Source of the DNA: an uncultured Oscillibacter sp.
GTDB taxonomy: Bacteria; Bacillota; Clostridia; Oscillospirales; Oscillospiraceae
Direction of reading: 5' to 3'
Assembly: GCA_910589315.1 (NCBI GenBank)
Contig: CAJUTB010000015.1
Span: 1-62,147 of the forward strand
DNA length: 62,147 bases
This document shows, one piece after another, positions 1 to 9,111 of the stretch (the stretch's first letter is position 1; each line of letters begins with the position of its first letter). Both the position numbers and the translations under genes were made by a program. The notes under the pieces were generated by a model. The model ran no database searches. It saw only the letters and a program-made list of their open reading frames with translations, and was not told where the DNA came from.

Positions 1-1
1 G

Positions 2-106
2 CATATCTTGAGAGATACGGAACTCATCGACGGCCTTGCCCTTATGCGGGACCATTCAAAGGACTTTTGTAAGGTTCTGGTTAGACTGAATTCAAAAGTG
101 GTATGA
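2..106 (+). CDS. C-terminal end of an unidentified protein (partial)
   Basis: An open frame enters from the left edge and ends at TGA 104-106, giving about 34 residues with ordinary amino-acid use. The stop overlaps the GAGGAG ribosome binding site of the next gene, the packing expected inside an operon. The fragment is too short to assign a family. It shows that the glycan locus continues upstream of the window. Confidence 0.5.
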   Translation, partial: HILRDTELIDGLALMRDHSKDFCKVLVRLNSKVV

Positions 107-118
107 GGAGCGTTTGCG

Positions 119-1234
119 ATGATCTTGAAAAAGGGGACCTTTGCAGAATTCGCGCAGCGGGTAAAGACGTTAAAAAAGCAAGTGATCGTATACGGTGCCG
201 GTGTGATTGGCGAGACCATAGCTCCTTATTGGCTGCATGAATATCGGTTGGATGAAGCGGTATTGTGCTATGCAGACGCGGACAGTCACAAGCAGGGACG
301 GTCCATCCAGCTGGCTTCCCGCGCCGTACCGATAGAATCTTTAGAGGCTTTGACCGTGCAGGGCGGAAACTATATTCTGCTCGTCACCGTCAGCGCATTT
401 GAACCGGTTGTGCGGTCTTTGGAACCGCTTTCTGGGATGGAGGATACAGAGGTTTATTTTCTGCCGGTCATGCTGCTGGATATGGCACATTCCCCCAAAA
501 AAAGCGGCGTGATCCGAACCAGCGATGTGCCGCTGATTCCGAAAAAGATTCATTACTGCTGGTTTTCTGGAAATCCCATTCCAGAACCGCTGCAAAAATG
601 CATCAGTTCCTGGAAACAGTTCTGCCCGGATTATGAGATCATCCGCTGGGATGAAAGCAATTACGATATAAATAGATATCTTCATGTAAAACAAGCATAT
701 GAGCATAAGAAGTGGGGATTTATTTCCGATATTGCGAGACTGGAAATCCTTTATTTGCATGGAGGCATTTATTTGGATACCGATGTAGAGCTGATTCGGA
801 ATTTAGATGACCTCTTGTATCAACCGGGATTCTGTAGTGTAGAAACCTGGGGAACAATAGGAACAGGGGCCGGTTGCGGAGTACAGGCGGGAAACCCTGT
901 CATAAAAGCAATGCTTGACTTTAGAAAGGATACGTTTTCAGTGGATAACAATGGGCAATATATTTGGAAGGCCAGCGGATACTATGATACGATTCCTCTC
1001 TTAAAGATGGGATTAAAGCTGGATGGGACAACTCAAACAATCGCAGAAGGTATGATGACAGTTTATTCTTCTGAATTTTTCTTGCCATTTAATTACATCA
1101 GCGGAGAGACTAAATGTACAAAGAATACGTTTTCTATCCATCATTACAGTGGTAGCTGGGCGGGTGAACAGGGTGTTGCAGAAAGGCTGAAAACGCAGAA
1201 TAACTATACTAAATTCTTGAAAAGATTGGAATGA
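119..1234 (+). CDS. GT32-type glycosyltransferase with N-terminal Rossmann-like domain
   Basis: Predicted sugar transferase for a surface glycan, 371 aa. Residues about 20-130 form a Rossmann-like domain opening with QVIVYGAG (21-28). From about 140 the sequence turns into a GT32/capsular polysaccharide synthesis transferase: IPKKIHYCWFSG, then GGIYLDTDVEL, whose DTD near 220 is the metal and nucleotide-sugar binding DXD motif of the family. The ATG follows GAGGAG by 7 nt. It is the first complete gene of a + strand cluster of glycan genes. The donor and acceptor sugars cannot be read from sequence. The same extra Rossmann module recurs in four other genes of the cluster. Confidence 0.85.
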   Translation: MILKKGTFAEFAQRVKTLKKQVIVYGAGVIGETIAPYWLHEYRLDEAVLCYADADSHKQGRSIQLASRAVPIESLEALTVQGGNYILLVTVSAFEPVVRSLEPLSGMEDTEVYFLPVMLLDMAHSPKKSGVIRTSDVPLIPKKIHYCWFSGNPIPEPLQKCISSWKQFCPDYEIIRWDESNYDINRYLHVKQAYEHKKWGFISDIARLEILYLHGGIYLDTDVELIRNLDDLLYQPGFCSVETWGTIGTGAGCGVQAGNPVIKAMLDFRKDTFSVDNNGQYIWKASGYYDTIPLLKMGLKLDGTTQTIAEGMMTVYSSEFFLPFNYISGETKCTKNTFSIHHYSGSWAGEQGVAERLKTQNNYTKFLKRLE

Positions 1235-1311
1235 CGGTCTTGACACTGGATATGATGTGGGTTTCGAGTCAAAATCTATTATGAGTGCAGTAAAGATAGG
1301 AGAGGCTTCAG

Positions 1312-2433
1312 ATGACGGATGTTACGGTTGTTTTGCCAGTTTATAATGGAAGTCAATATCTTTCTCAGGCGATAGAAAGCATTTTGGCTCAGACGTTTCA
1401 AAATTGGGAATTGATAATTGTGGATGATTGTTCTGCGGATTCTTCTCTTAAGATCGCAGAAGGGTATGCACAGCGAGACAACAGAATTCAAATTATTCAT
1501 AACGCTGAAAACCAGAAACTTCCAAGGTCGTTAAACATAGGGTTTGCTAATGCAAAAGGCAAATATCTTACATGGACCTCGGACGATAATCTGTATCAGA
1601 GCCGGGCATTGGAAGTAATGGTTTCCTTTTTGGATACGCATCCGGAGTATGGCTTGGTTTATTGTGATATGGAGTATATTGACGAAAGTGGAAATGTAAT
1701 TTCCAACACGCAGAAATCAAGCCATAATCTTTATTTAAGTGATTGTGTCGGTGCGTGTTTCATGTACCGGAGAGAAGTTGCGGAAACAGTTGGAGGCTAT
1801 GACCCCAACAAGTTTTTGGTTGAAGATTATGACTATTGGCTTCGGATCAGCTTTCAATATTCCATAGGGCGGGTTCCGGAGCTTTTGTATTCCTACCGCC
1901 ACCACAGCGGGAATATGACCGCCGTTTATGGAAAACGAATTGCATCGAAGGTTTTTGATCTGCTACTTGAATACTTGGATAAAATTTCAGACCGATTGGA
2001 TGATCACGACTTCTTCTACTATTGCATTGGCCTTTTGCTGAACAAACCGGAAGCTGGGCAAAAGTTAGACGAATTGGCAGCACAGCGGGGGATACCCTTT
2101 CATTCCGAAAAGATCGTGAAACACAATTCGTATGATCCGAACAAAAGATTTGTTATCTTTGGGGCTGGAGTATTGGGAAGGCAAGCGCTTCAATTGATAG
2201 GGCATGAGCGGACGGCATATTTTGCAGACAACATGAAATACGGACAATTTGTTGATGAAATTCCCATTATTTCAGCAGAACGCATGGAAGAATTACAGTT
2301 CGTATATAATATTATGATTGCCGCTGATTTTAATAAAACTGCGGAAATTATTGAGCAGATGGATCAGCTGAATGTAACGGAGTATTCTATATTCTTGTTA
2401 ATAAAAGACCAGCTTCAGAAGGGCGTGAATTGA
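1312..2433 (+). CDS. GT2 glycosyltransferase with C-terminal Rossmann-like domain
   Basis: A 373-aa GT-A fold transferase. The N-terminus VTVVLPVYNGS (4-14), the DD at 38-39 and the SDD near 88-90 are the usual GT2 nucleotide-sugar and metal-binding segments, and VEDYDYWLR near 170 fits the acceptor-side motif. From about 275 a second domain begins with FVIFGAGVLG, the Rossmann-like module also fused to the previous protein, but here at the C-terminus. AGGAGAGG lies just before the ATG. The stop TGA is immediately followed by the GTG start of the next gene, so the two are translationally linked. It probably adds one sugar of the repeat unit; specificity is unknown. Confidence 0.85.
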   Translation: MTDVTVVLPVYNGSQYLSQAIESILAQTFQNWELIIVDDCSADSSLKIAEGYAQRDNRIQIIHNAENQKLPRSLNIGFANAKGKYLTWTSDDNLYQSRALEVMVSFLDTHPEYGLVYCDMEYIDESGNVISNTQKSSHNLYLSDCVGACFMYRREVAETVGGYDPNKFLVEDYDYWLRISFQYSIGRVPELLYSYRHHSGNMTAVYGKRIASKVFDLLLEYLDKISDRLDDHDFFYYCIGLLLNKPEAGQKLDELAAQRGIPFHSEKIVKHNSYDPNKRFVIFGAGVLGRQALQLIGHERTAYFADNMKYGQFVDEIPIISAERMEELQFVYNIMIAADFNKTAEIIEQMDQLNVTEYSIFLLIKDQLQKGVN

Positions 2434-4371
2434 GTGGGGGACTATTCATTCTTATTACGTTATTTCCAGGCAGGGGATCGAATCCTTTTGTATGGAGGAG
2501 GCGCGAAGGGCCAGAAAATATATCAGTTTTTGAAAGACGGGCGAGGACTGGAAGTAGTTGGGTTTGTGGATCGAAACGCAGAACGGATGAAAGGAACGGA
2601 AGTTCCTGTATATAAGCCGGACGAGATCAAGGCAATTCCACAGGAAACCTATGATAAGATCGTAATTTCTGTCATAAACCAGGAGATTGGAAGCGAAATA
2701 TATCGGATTCTCCGGAGTAATGGAGTGAATGATGAAAAGATTGTCGCGCCCTATACATACGTAGGGCCTTTTTCAAAGATTTCCCCGAGAGAATTTGTGA
2801 AAGACAGCCTGTTCATTCGACAGGAAATCAAAATATTTATGGAAGCCCAGTATAAAAGCATTTGGTATTTCAATCCATTGATCAAGGATCTGAAAGCCTG
2901 TAAAGGCGAGAAAAATACCCTGCTTCCCATTTTCAAGAAGATGCTGGACAGCCTGACGCCTTTAGAGAGTATTGTTTTTTTATACATTTTATATCTTGCA
3001 GATATTTTTGACTCCGAACTGATGAAAGTTCTTCTGCAAGCGGAAATGAAAATTGATCAGCCGGAGCTGCGCGTTTTTCTGCAAGGATTATTTTTCGATA
3101 TGCCGACCTTGTGCCAATACCATGAAGACTATTTATTTCCTGAATTTTATAACCTGCGGCATATTTTCCTGAAAAAAATCTGCAATATGTACAAATTGGA
3201 AATTCAGGAGAATCAGATAAAAAGGAACGCCGAAGGAAAGATTCAAAAAATCTGCATATTGGGCTATATGTTATATGATAGAAGGGATGCCTGTACGTTG
3301 ACTTATATTCAGCTGAGCGGGATGCTGGCTCAGCTTGGCTATGAGGTTATGGTCATGCCGATTGAAGCGTGTAACTATGAATATGTAGATGTTCCTGTTT
3401 TCCGCGCGCTTTTTGCACAGTATAATGGGTCGGAGGAGTTTGAGGAATTCCACAAAGAAGCGTTTGATCCAAGAGTAAGGGTTGAATATGCGGTTCATTC
3501 TGATTTGCAGATTCGGATGCAGTGTCAGTTGGACAAGCTCGCCTCGTTTTCGCCGGATTTGATTATTGATATGTCGGATGAATATTCCACGCTTTCCTAC
3601 ATTTACAGCAAGTATTTTCCAACGCTGTATGTGCCGATGCGCGGATATCAAACCTGTTCCTATTATACCTATTTTGCAGTTGCAAACGAGCATTTTTTCT
3701 CCGTGGAGAATAGAAAGTATGGCTCTGTAAGAGAAGCTGACGCCATTGAATTCCCTCCGTATGTTTTATTTCCGCCAAAATCGAAATCGGAGTATGCACG
3801 GGAAGACTTTCAACTGAAAAAAGATGACTTTCTGCTGGTGACCGTTGGGAATCGCTTGGACAGCGAACTGACGGAGAAATTTACCGATATGGTTTGTGAG
3901 AGATTGTTAACGAAAGAACCGATCAAGTGGCTCATCGTGGGCAGCAAGAGCAAATACATTGAGAAACGGTATGCAGATTATTTAGCCGGCCGTAAGATCA
4001 TTTATATTCCATATGAAGACGATTTGCCTGCGCTGTATCAAATCTGCGACGTATATTTGAATCCGCTTAGAATGGGGGCGGGGACCAGTATTCGATGGGC
4101 AATGTGCGCCGGACTTCCCTGCGCTTTATTTTCTGCGCCGAGCGACGCGATACCGGCTGTTGGTGTAGAAAACACCGTTGGCAATATGGAGGAGGAAATG
4201 GCGGAGTATGTTTTGAGGCTTTGGGAAGACCCGGAACTCTATCGGGCGGAGAGCCGGAAATTTCAAAAGCGTATCTTTGACCTGGGAAACGTACTAACCG
4301 AAAATATGAAAAATCTTATTGATTCAATTGAGAAGCGGTTGGAGTTTTCGGAAGGAGTGGAAAAGTTTTGA
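2434..4371 (+). CDS. Rossmann-like domain fused to GT-B glycosyltransferase
   Basis: A 645-aa protein starting with GTG directly after the preceding stop. Residues about 15-110 are the recurrent Rossmann-like module (ILLYGGGAKG at 17-26). About 110-270 is an unrecognised helical linker. From about 275 (ICILGYMLYDRRDA) it resembles a two-domain GT-B transferase, whose C-terminal half has IIYIPYEDDLPALYQICDVY and NPLRMGAGTSIRWAMCAGLP, the typical GT4-like nucleotide-sugar site with a conserved small-residue turn. There are no membrane segments, so it is likely cytoplasmic and acts on a membrane-linked or protein acceptor. Its TGA overlaps the TTG start of the next gene. Confidence 0.75.
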   Translation: MGDYSFLLRYFQAGDRILLYGGGAKGQKIYQFLKDGRGLEVVGFVDRNAERMKGTEVPVYKPDEIKAIPQETYDKIVISVINQEIGSEIYRILRSNGVNDEKIVAPYTYVGPFSKISPREFVKDSLFIRQEIKIFMEAQYKSIWYFNPLIKDLKACKGEKNTLLPIFKKMLDSLTPLESIVFLYILYLADIFDSELMKVLLQAEMKIDQPELRVFLQGLFFDMPTLCQYHEDYLFPEFYNLRHIFLKKICNMYKLEIQENQIKRNAEGKIQKICILGYMLYDRRDACTLTYIQLSGMLAQLGYEVMVMPIEACNYEYVDVPVFRALFAQYNGSEEFEEFHKEAFDPRVRVEYAVHSDLQIRMQCQLDKLASFSPDLIIDMSDEYSTLSYIYSKYFPTLYVPMRGYQTCSYYTYFAVANEHFFSVENRKYGSVREADAIEFPPYVLFPPKSKSEYAREDFQLKKDDFLLVTVGNRLDSELTEKFTDMVCERLLTKEPIKWLIVGSKSKYIEKRYADYLAGRKIIYIPYEDDLPALYQICDVYLNPLRMGAGTSIRWAMCAGLPCALFSAPSDAIPAVGVENTVGNMEEEMAEYVLRLWEDPELYRAESRKFQKRIFDLGNVLTENMKNLIDSIEKRLEFSEGVEKF

Positions 4372-5162
4372 TAAAAAAGATAGATGTAGGATATATAGGA
4401 TTTTCATTAACCATGCTTTCGGAATTGCTTTGTTCGCCTTTTTTTAATCTGAAAGAGTGTATTTTAGAAGAAACAAGATGCACCGATCAAATTAGGACCA
4501 TATGCAAAACCAACCACGTAAAATTGTTTGAAGCGAGAAATAAGAAGCATCTGTCGGAAATACTTATACAAGAGAGCGAAGAGAACGTCTTTATAATGTA
4601 TGAAAATGGAATCATTATCGAAAACGCGGCTTTATGCGGAAAGCATATTTATAATTTTCACTCTGGTTCTTTCCTGAATAATCGAGGAGCGCATCCTATT
4701 GTTTGGAGCATTCTGAATAACGATACCTTTACAGAAATGACATTGCACGAAATAGATGCAGATATAGACCAAGGTACAAAGGTGGATACCAGAGCGGTTG
4801 CAATTGATGAGAATGATGATATAGATAGCTTAAAAATGAAACTTGAGGCGTTGATTCCGGATTTGCTGTTAAGTTTATTCAATCACATATTGAGGCGCGA
4901 ATATTTTGAGAAACAGTTCAATCGATATAATCGCCGCATAGAGCTAATAGACTATACGATTGATCTTGGAAAAGATTCAATGGAAGATATTTTTAGAAAG
5001 GTGAGATCGCAGAGCGCGTATAAAGGAGCTGTATTATTTGCAGATGAAGAAAAAATCTATATTCATAAAGTAAAAAAAATTGGCCAGACAGGTCAGTTTT
5101 ACCGAAAAGAAAATGGCCAAAAATGTATTGAAATTCGTCAGATTCTGGAAATACTGGATTAA
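4368..5162 (+). CDS. formyltransferase-family protein, probable sugar N-formyltransferase
   Basis: 264 aa, TTG start overlapping the previous stop. The core has the formyltransferase catalytic set: NFHSGSF (Asn and His near 95-97) followed by RGAHP, and ADIDQGTKV near 130, whose Asp corresponds to the third catalytic residue. This is the arrangement of methionyl-tRNA formyltransferase, which transfers a formyl group from N10-formyl-tetrahydrofolate to an amine. The protein is shorter than Fmt (about 310 aa), lacks an obvious tRNA-binding C-terminal domain, and sits in a glycan cluster that makes a 4-amino-sugar. A sugar amine is therefore the likelier target. Candidate substrates are the products of wecE or of the second aminotransferase. 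Confidence 0.75.
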   Translation: MIKKIDVGYIGFSLTMLSELLCSPFFNLKECILEETRCTDQIRTICKTNHVKLFEARNKKHLSEILIQESEENVFIMYENGIIIENAALCGKHIYNFHSGSFLNNRGAHPIVWSILNNDTFTEMTLHEIDADIDQGTKVDTRAVAIDENDDIDSLKMKLEALIPDLLLSLFNHILRREYFEKQFNRYNRRIELIDYTIDLGKDSMEDIFRKVRSQSAYKGAVLFADEEKIYIHKVKKIGQTGQFYRKENGQKCIEIRQILEILD

Positions 5163-5271
5163 AATGCGGAATACATGAGCCGTTAAGACCGCAGACAAAC
5201 CATCTGTCCCTTCCAAAAGACAGAGACATGGGGATATGGTTGAAGAATTTATCAAATAAGGAAGTGGTCAC

Positions 5272-5967
5272 TTGAAAGTTGCAGTATTGCAATCAAATTA
5301 CATTCCATGGAAAGGATATTTTGATATCATCCATGATGTTGACCTGTTTGTGTTTTATGATGAAGTGCAATACACAAAAAACGATTGGCGTAATAGAAAC
5401 CGTATAGAGACAGAGACTGGATTGAAATGGTTGACGATACCTTGCGGATATGATATTAAGCGAAAAATTTATGAGGTCAAAATAAAAAATGAGATTCCAT
5501 GGCAAATGGAGCATTATAAAAGTATTGTTTCATCTTATCAAAAAGCACCCTTTTTTAACAAATACAAAGATTTTTTAGCGTATGTGTATTTGGATTGCCG
5601 GTGGGAGTATTTATATAAATTAAACAGATATGTGATAGAGACAATATCCAATGAATTTCTTGGCATCAACACTCTGTTTAAGGATAGTAGAGAATTTGCG
5701 TCACAGGGGATAAAAGATGAGAAGTTAATCAGTCTTTTAAAGAGCATAAAATGTGATACTTACATTTCGGGCCCGGCGGCTAAAGATTATATGGATGTTC
5801 AAAGATATAACGGCTGTGGAATAGATGTGATATGGAAAGACTATTCCGGCTATCCAGCCTATTCACAGCGTTTTGAGCCGTTTAATCATCAAGTTTCAAT
5901 ATTAGACCTATTATTCAACACGGGTGACGATGCACCCTACTACATATGGGGATGGCGTGAGAAATGA
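5272..5967 (+). CDS. WbqC-like family protein
   Basis: 231 aa, TTG start preceded by AAGGAAG. The N-terminus KVAVLQSNYIPWKGYFD and the following YDEVQYTKNDWRNRN are hallmarks of the WbqC family (PF08889), found in O-antigen and other glycan clusters. Its biochemical role is unsettled; a link to amino-sugar modification or glycine transfer has been discussed for the family. No signal peptide or membrane segment is seen. The stop overlaps the ATG of rfbA (ATGA), so it is translated together with the dTDP-sugar genes, supporting a role in modifying that sugar. GC is lower than in the rfb genes that follow. Confidence 0.8.
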   Translation: MKVAVLQSNYIPWKGYFDIIHDVDLFVFYDEVQYTKNDWRNRNRIETETGLKWLTIPCGYDIKRKIYEVKIKNEIPWQMEHYKSIVSSYQKAPFFNKYKDFLAYVYLDCRWEYLYKLNRYVIETISNEFLGINTLFKDSREFASQGIKDEKLISLLKSIKCDTYISGPAAKDYMDVQRYNGCGIDVIWKDYSGYPAYSQRFEPFNHQVSILDLLFNTGDDAPYYIWGWREK

Positions 5968-6836
5968 AAACAATCATACTGGCAGGCGGTCAAGGGACGC
6001 GTTTGTATCCGATGACGACGGTAATTTCAAAGCAGCTGCTGCCGGTTTACGACAAGCCGATGATCTACTATCCGTTGTCCGTCCCTCTGCTGATGGGACT
6101 GCGGGATATCCTGCTGATTTCAACGCCCCAAGCCCTTCCGCTGTATCAGCAGCTTCTGGGCGACGGTTCCCGCCTGGGCGTGAATATCCAGTACGCCGCG
6201 CAGGAAAAGCCCCAAGGACTGGCCCAGAGCCTGCTGATCGGCGAGTCATTTGCTGGCGGCGATGAGATTTGCCTCATTCTGGGAGACAACGTTTTCTACG
6301 GTCATAATCTGACAAGCGTGCTGGCGGATGCCCGCAGCGGCTTGGAGGGCGCGTCGATCTTCGGCTATCCGGTGAAGGACCCGCAGTCGTATGGCGTGGT
6401 GGAATTCGATGCCCAGAACCGTGTTCTGTCCCTGGAAGAAAAACCGGAGCATCCCAAATCCAGTTACGCCGTTCCAGGGCTTTATTTTTACGACAATCGT
6501 GCGGTTGAAATTGCAAAACATATCCGGCCCTCTGCCCGCGGGGAGCTGGAAATTACCGCGGTGAATCAGGAATATCTGCGGCAAGGGCAGCTGAAGGTAA
6601 CGCTGTTTGGCCGCGGGATTGCGTGGCTGGACACGGGCACGCCGGAAGGGATGCTGAAGGCGTCGGAGTATGTGGAAGCGGTGCAGTCCCGGCAAGGGTT
6701 TTATATTTCGTGCATTGAGGAAATCGCCTGGCGGCGGGGCTTTATTGATTCGGAACAGCTCTGCCGGCTTGGGCAGGAGGCAAAGTCCACGGATTACGGA
6801 AAATACATTCTATCATTGGTAGGTGGATGCGTATGA
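5964..6836 (+). CDS. rfbA: glucose-1-phosphate thymidylyltransferase
   Basis: 290 aa, the family's usual length. It forms dTDP-glucose from dTTP and glucose-1-phosphate, the first step of all dTDP-6-deoxyhexose pathways. The N-terminal GGQGTRLYPMT signature (res 8-18) binds the nucleotide, ILGDNVFYGH near 107 carries the metal-binding Asp, and EEKPEHPKSSYAVPGLYFYD follows. GC rises sharply compared with the upstream gene. It overlaps the preceding gene by four bases and the next gene in the same way. rfbC and rfbD (rhamnose branch) are absent here, so the dTDP-4-keto sugar is probably diverted to wecE. Confidence 0.95.
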   Translation: MKTIILAGGQGTRLYPMTTVISKQLLPVYDKPMIYYPLSVPLLMGLRDILLISTPQALPLYQQLLGDGSRLGVNIQYAAQEKPQGLAQSLLIGESFAGGDEICLILGDNVFYGHNLTSVLADARSGLEGASIFGYPVKDPQSYGVVEFDAQNRVLSLEEKPEHPKSSYAVPGLYFYDNRAVEIAKHIRPSARGELEITAVNQEYLRQGQLKVTLFGRGIAWLDTGTPEGMLKASEYVEAVQSRQGFYISCIEEIAWRRGFIDSEQLCRLGQEAKSTDYGKYILSLVGGCV

Positions 6837-7879
6837 GACATATTCTGGTGACGGGCGGCGCAGGATTTATTGGTTCCAATTTTATCCGTTATATGCTGGA
6901 ACACAGCAGCTGTGAAATTATCAATTTCGACGCCCTTACCTATGCGGGAAACCTGAAAAGTCTGAAGGATGCCGAGCGGAACAGCCGCTATACGTTTGTC
7001 AAGGGCGACATTCGGAGCAAGGAACAGGTAAGCGAAACGCTCCGTAAGTTTGGGGTGGATATAGTCGTCAACTTTGCCGCGGAGACCCATGTAGACCGCA
7101 GTATCCTGTCGCCGGATGCGTTTGTGTCAACGAATGTGCTGGGGACGCAAAATCTCTTGGAGTGCTGCCGCGTTTATTGGAGTTTGTCGCCGGAGGACAA
7201 GCATTGCCGCGATTACAAGCCTGATGTCCGGTTTCTCCAGATATCCACGGACGAGGTTTATGGTTCGCTGGGCAACGATGGAAAATTTCACGAGGATTCA
7301 CCCATTGCGCCGAACAGCCCCTATGCGGCTTCCAAGGCGAGCGCGGACCTGTTTGTCCGCGCCTACTGGGAAACCTTCGGCTTCCCGGCGGTAATCACCA
7401 GATGTTCCAACAACTTTGGACCTTATCAGTTCCCGGAGAAGCTGATTCCGCTGATTATTTATAATGGCCTGCATGATATAAAAATTCCCATTTACGGAGA
7501 TGGACAGCAGGTGCGGAATTGGCTGTATGTGGAGGATCATTGTTCCGCGCTTTGCAGTGTGCTGAAAAGCGGAAAAAGCGGAGAGGTCTATAACATTGGC
7601 GGCGACACGGAGGAGAGCAACCTTCAGGTTGTGCGGACGATTTTGCGTTTGACGGGCCGTTCGGAAAATCTGATTCAATTTGTAGCGGACCGCCCTGGTC
7701 ATGACCGGCGATACGCTATGGATTATACAAAGCTGCATCAGCACACCGGCTGGAAACCGCACTGTTCCTTTGAGGAGGGTTTGGAGCGTACCGTACAATG
7801 GTACCTGGCGAATGAAACATGGCTGAATGACACGGCGGACCGTGATTTTCAAACCTATTGCAAAACGATGTATACATAA
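6833..7879 (+). CDS. rfbB: dTDP-glucose 4,6-dehydratase
   Basis: 348 aa short-chain dehydrogenase-type enzyme that turns dTDP-glucose into dTDP-4-keto-6-deoxyglucose. Visible motifs are the NAD-binding GGAGFIGSNF at the N-terminus, AAETHVDRS, STDEVYGSLG with the catalytic Thr-Asp-Glu, and YAASKASAD with the Tyr-x3-Lys pair. I chose ATG 6833 because AGGTGG lies six bases upstream and the start overlaps the rfbA stop (ATGA); an in-frame ATG at 6827 has no room for a ribosome binding site. It feeds wecE, 13 bases downstream. Confidence 0.95.
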   Translation: MRHILVTGGAGFIGSNFIRYMLEHSSCEIINFDALTYAGNLKSLKDAERNSRYTFVKGDIRSKEQVSETLRKFGVDIVVNFAAETHVDRSILSPDAFVSTNVLGTQNLLECCRVYWSLSPEDKHCRDYKPDVRFLQISTDEVYGSLGNDGKFHEDSPIAPNSPYAASKASADLFVRAYWETFGFPAVITRCSNNFGPYQFPEKLIPLIIYNGLHDIKIPIYGDGQQVRNWLYVEDHCSALCSVLKSGKSGEVYNIGGDTEESNLQVVRTILRLTGRSENLIQFVADRPGHDRRYAMDYTKLHQHTGWKPHCSFEEGLERTVQWYLANETWLNDTADRDFQTYCKTMYT

Positions 7880-7892
7880 GGGGAAGAAGCAG

Positions 7893-9023
7893 ATGATACC
7901 ATTCAACCGTCCACCTGTGATTGAAAAATCATTTGAATATATGCGGCAGGCCGCGCAGGAGCAGGGAAAGATCTGCGGAGACGGAATATTTACACAAAAA
8001 TGTTCCGCGTGGATGGAGGAGCGTTTTCAGGCGCAAAAGGTTCTGCTGACGACCTCCTGCACCCACGCCCTGGAGTTGGCGGCGCTGCTGTGCGGTATTC
8101 AGCCGGGCGATGAAGTCATTATGCCGTCCTATACGTTTGTCTCCACGGCCAACGCGTTTGCCCTGCGGGGTGCAAAAATCGTTTTTGCAGATATCCGGCC
8201 GGATACCATGAATTTGGATGAAACGCTGGTTGAGGCGGCAATCACGCCGAAAACAAAGGCGATTGTTCCTGTCCACTATGCTGGCGTTGGCTGTGAAATG
8301 GATGCCATTCTGGACATTGCGCGGCGGTACAACCTGCTGGTTGTGGAGGACGCGGCGCAGGGCGTAATGAGTACCTACCATGGAAAGCCGCTTGGGACAA
8401 TCGGCGACCTTGGCTGTTACAGCTTTCATGAAACGAAGAATTACAGCATGGGCGAAGGCGGCGCGCTGGTGATCAACCGCCCGGAGCTGATAGAGCGGGC
8501 GGAAATTCTGCGGGAGAAGGGGACGAACCGTTCCCGCTTTCTGCGGGGGCAAATTGATAAATATACATGGGTAGACGTAGGCTCTTCTTATCTTCCCAGC
8601 GAATTGAACGCAGCATATCTGTATGCACAGCTAGAGGCCGCAGACGCAATCAATGAGGACCGCCTCCGGAGCTGGTCGGCATATTGGGACGCGCTTGCGC
8701 CGCTGCAAGGCGAAGGGCTGCTCGAATTGCCGTATGTTCCGGAGGGATGCCGGCACAACGCGCATATGTTTTACATCAAGGTGAAAGACTTGGAACAGCG
8801 GACAAAGCTGATTCAGTTTTTGAAGGAGCAGGAGATTGGGACGGCGTTTCATTATGTGCCGCTGCACAGCTCTCCGGCGGGAGCTGGACAAGGGCGGTTT
8901 TGCGGCAGCGACCGTTATACGTCCCAGGAGAGCGAGAGGCTTCTAAGGCTTCCGATGTTCTATGGGATACCCAAAGACACGTTTTCTGCTGTAAGGAAAC
9001 TTCTGGAAGATTTTTTCGATTGA
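7893..9023 (+). CDS. wecE: dTDP-4-amino-4,6-dideoxygalactose transaminase
   Basis: 376 aa PLP aminotransferase of the DegT/DnrJ/EryC1/StrS class. Beginning IPFNRPPV, with LCGIQPGDEVIMPSYTFVS, VPVHYAGVGCEMD, VVEDAAQGVMSTY, SFHETKNYS (the PLP-binding Lys) and REKGTNRS, it follows the E. coli WecE/RffA sequence closely along its whole length. WecE converts dTDP-4-keto-6-deoxyglucose plus glutamate to dTDP-Fuc4N. The start at 7893 follows GGGGAAGAAG. With rfbA and rfbB it forms a complete route to an amino-sugar donor, a natural substrate for the formyltransferase or acyltransferase of the cluster. The 3' end is followed at once by a double hairpin. Confidence 0.92.
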   Translation: MIPFNRPPVIEKSFEYMRQAAQEQGKICGDGIFTQKCSAWMEERFQAQKVLLTTSCTHALELAALLCGIQPGDEVIMPSYTFVSTANAFALRGAKIVFADIRPDTMNLDETLVEAAITPKTKAIVPVHYAGVGCEMDAILDIARRYNLLVVEDAAQGVMSTYHGKPLGTIGDLGCYSFHETKNYSMGEGGALVINRPELIERAEILREKGTNRSRFLRGQIDKYTWVDVGSSYLPSELNAAYLYAQLEAADAINEDRLRSWSAYWDALAPLQGEGLLELPYVPEGCRHNAHMFYIKVKDLEQRTKLIQFLKEQEIGTAFHYVPLHSSPAGAGQGRFCGSDRYTSQESERLLRLPMFYGIPKDTFSAVRKLLEDFFD

Positions 9024-9034
9024 AATAACGCAAT

Positions 9035-9084
9035 ATGAAAAGCGTGATATCACGCTTTTCATCTCGTATTCATACGAGATGAAA
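9035..9084. repeat. double-hairpin element, copy A
   Basis: A perfect 28-nt palindrome (9035-9062; arm ATGAAAAGCGTGAT) is overlapped by a second hairpin with a 13-bp stem and two-base loop (9057-9084; arm TTTCATCTCGTAT). The last six bases of the first are the first six of the second, so the two folds exclude each other. The first could act as a bidirectional terminator (A-tract, GCGTG/CACGC stem, T-tract), with its T-tract captured by the second. A related copy lies at 10131-10172, at the other end of the next gene. Confidence 0.8.
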
Positions 9085-9111
9085 TTCAGGTTGACGGGAA
9101 GGAAAATAGAA

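Noticed and set aside
1239..1270. TTGACA at 1239 as a promoter for the GT2 gene
   Set aside because: No -10 element lies at 16-18 bases, and the gene is within a tightly packed operon.
5163..5271. Possible small gene or regulatory RNA between the formyltransferase and WbqC genes
   Set aside because: A CTGTC/GACAG stem and an AACCAT/ATGGTT pair are present, but there is no T-run, promoter or open frame with a start; only the WbqC ribosome binding site is convincing.
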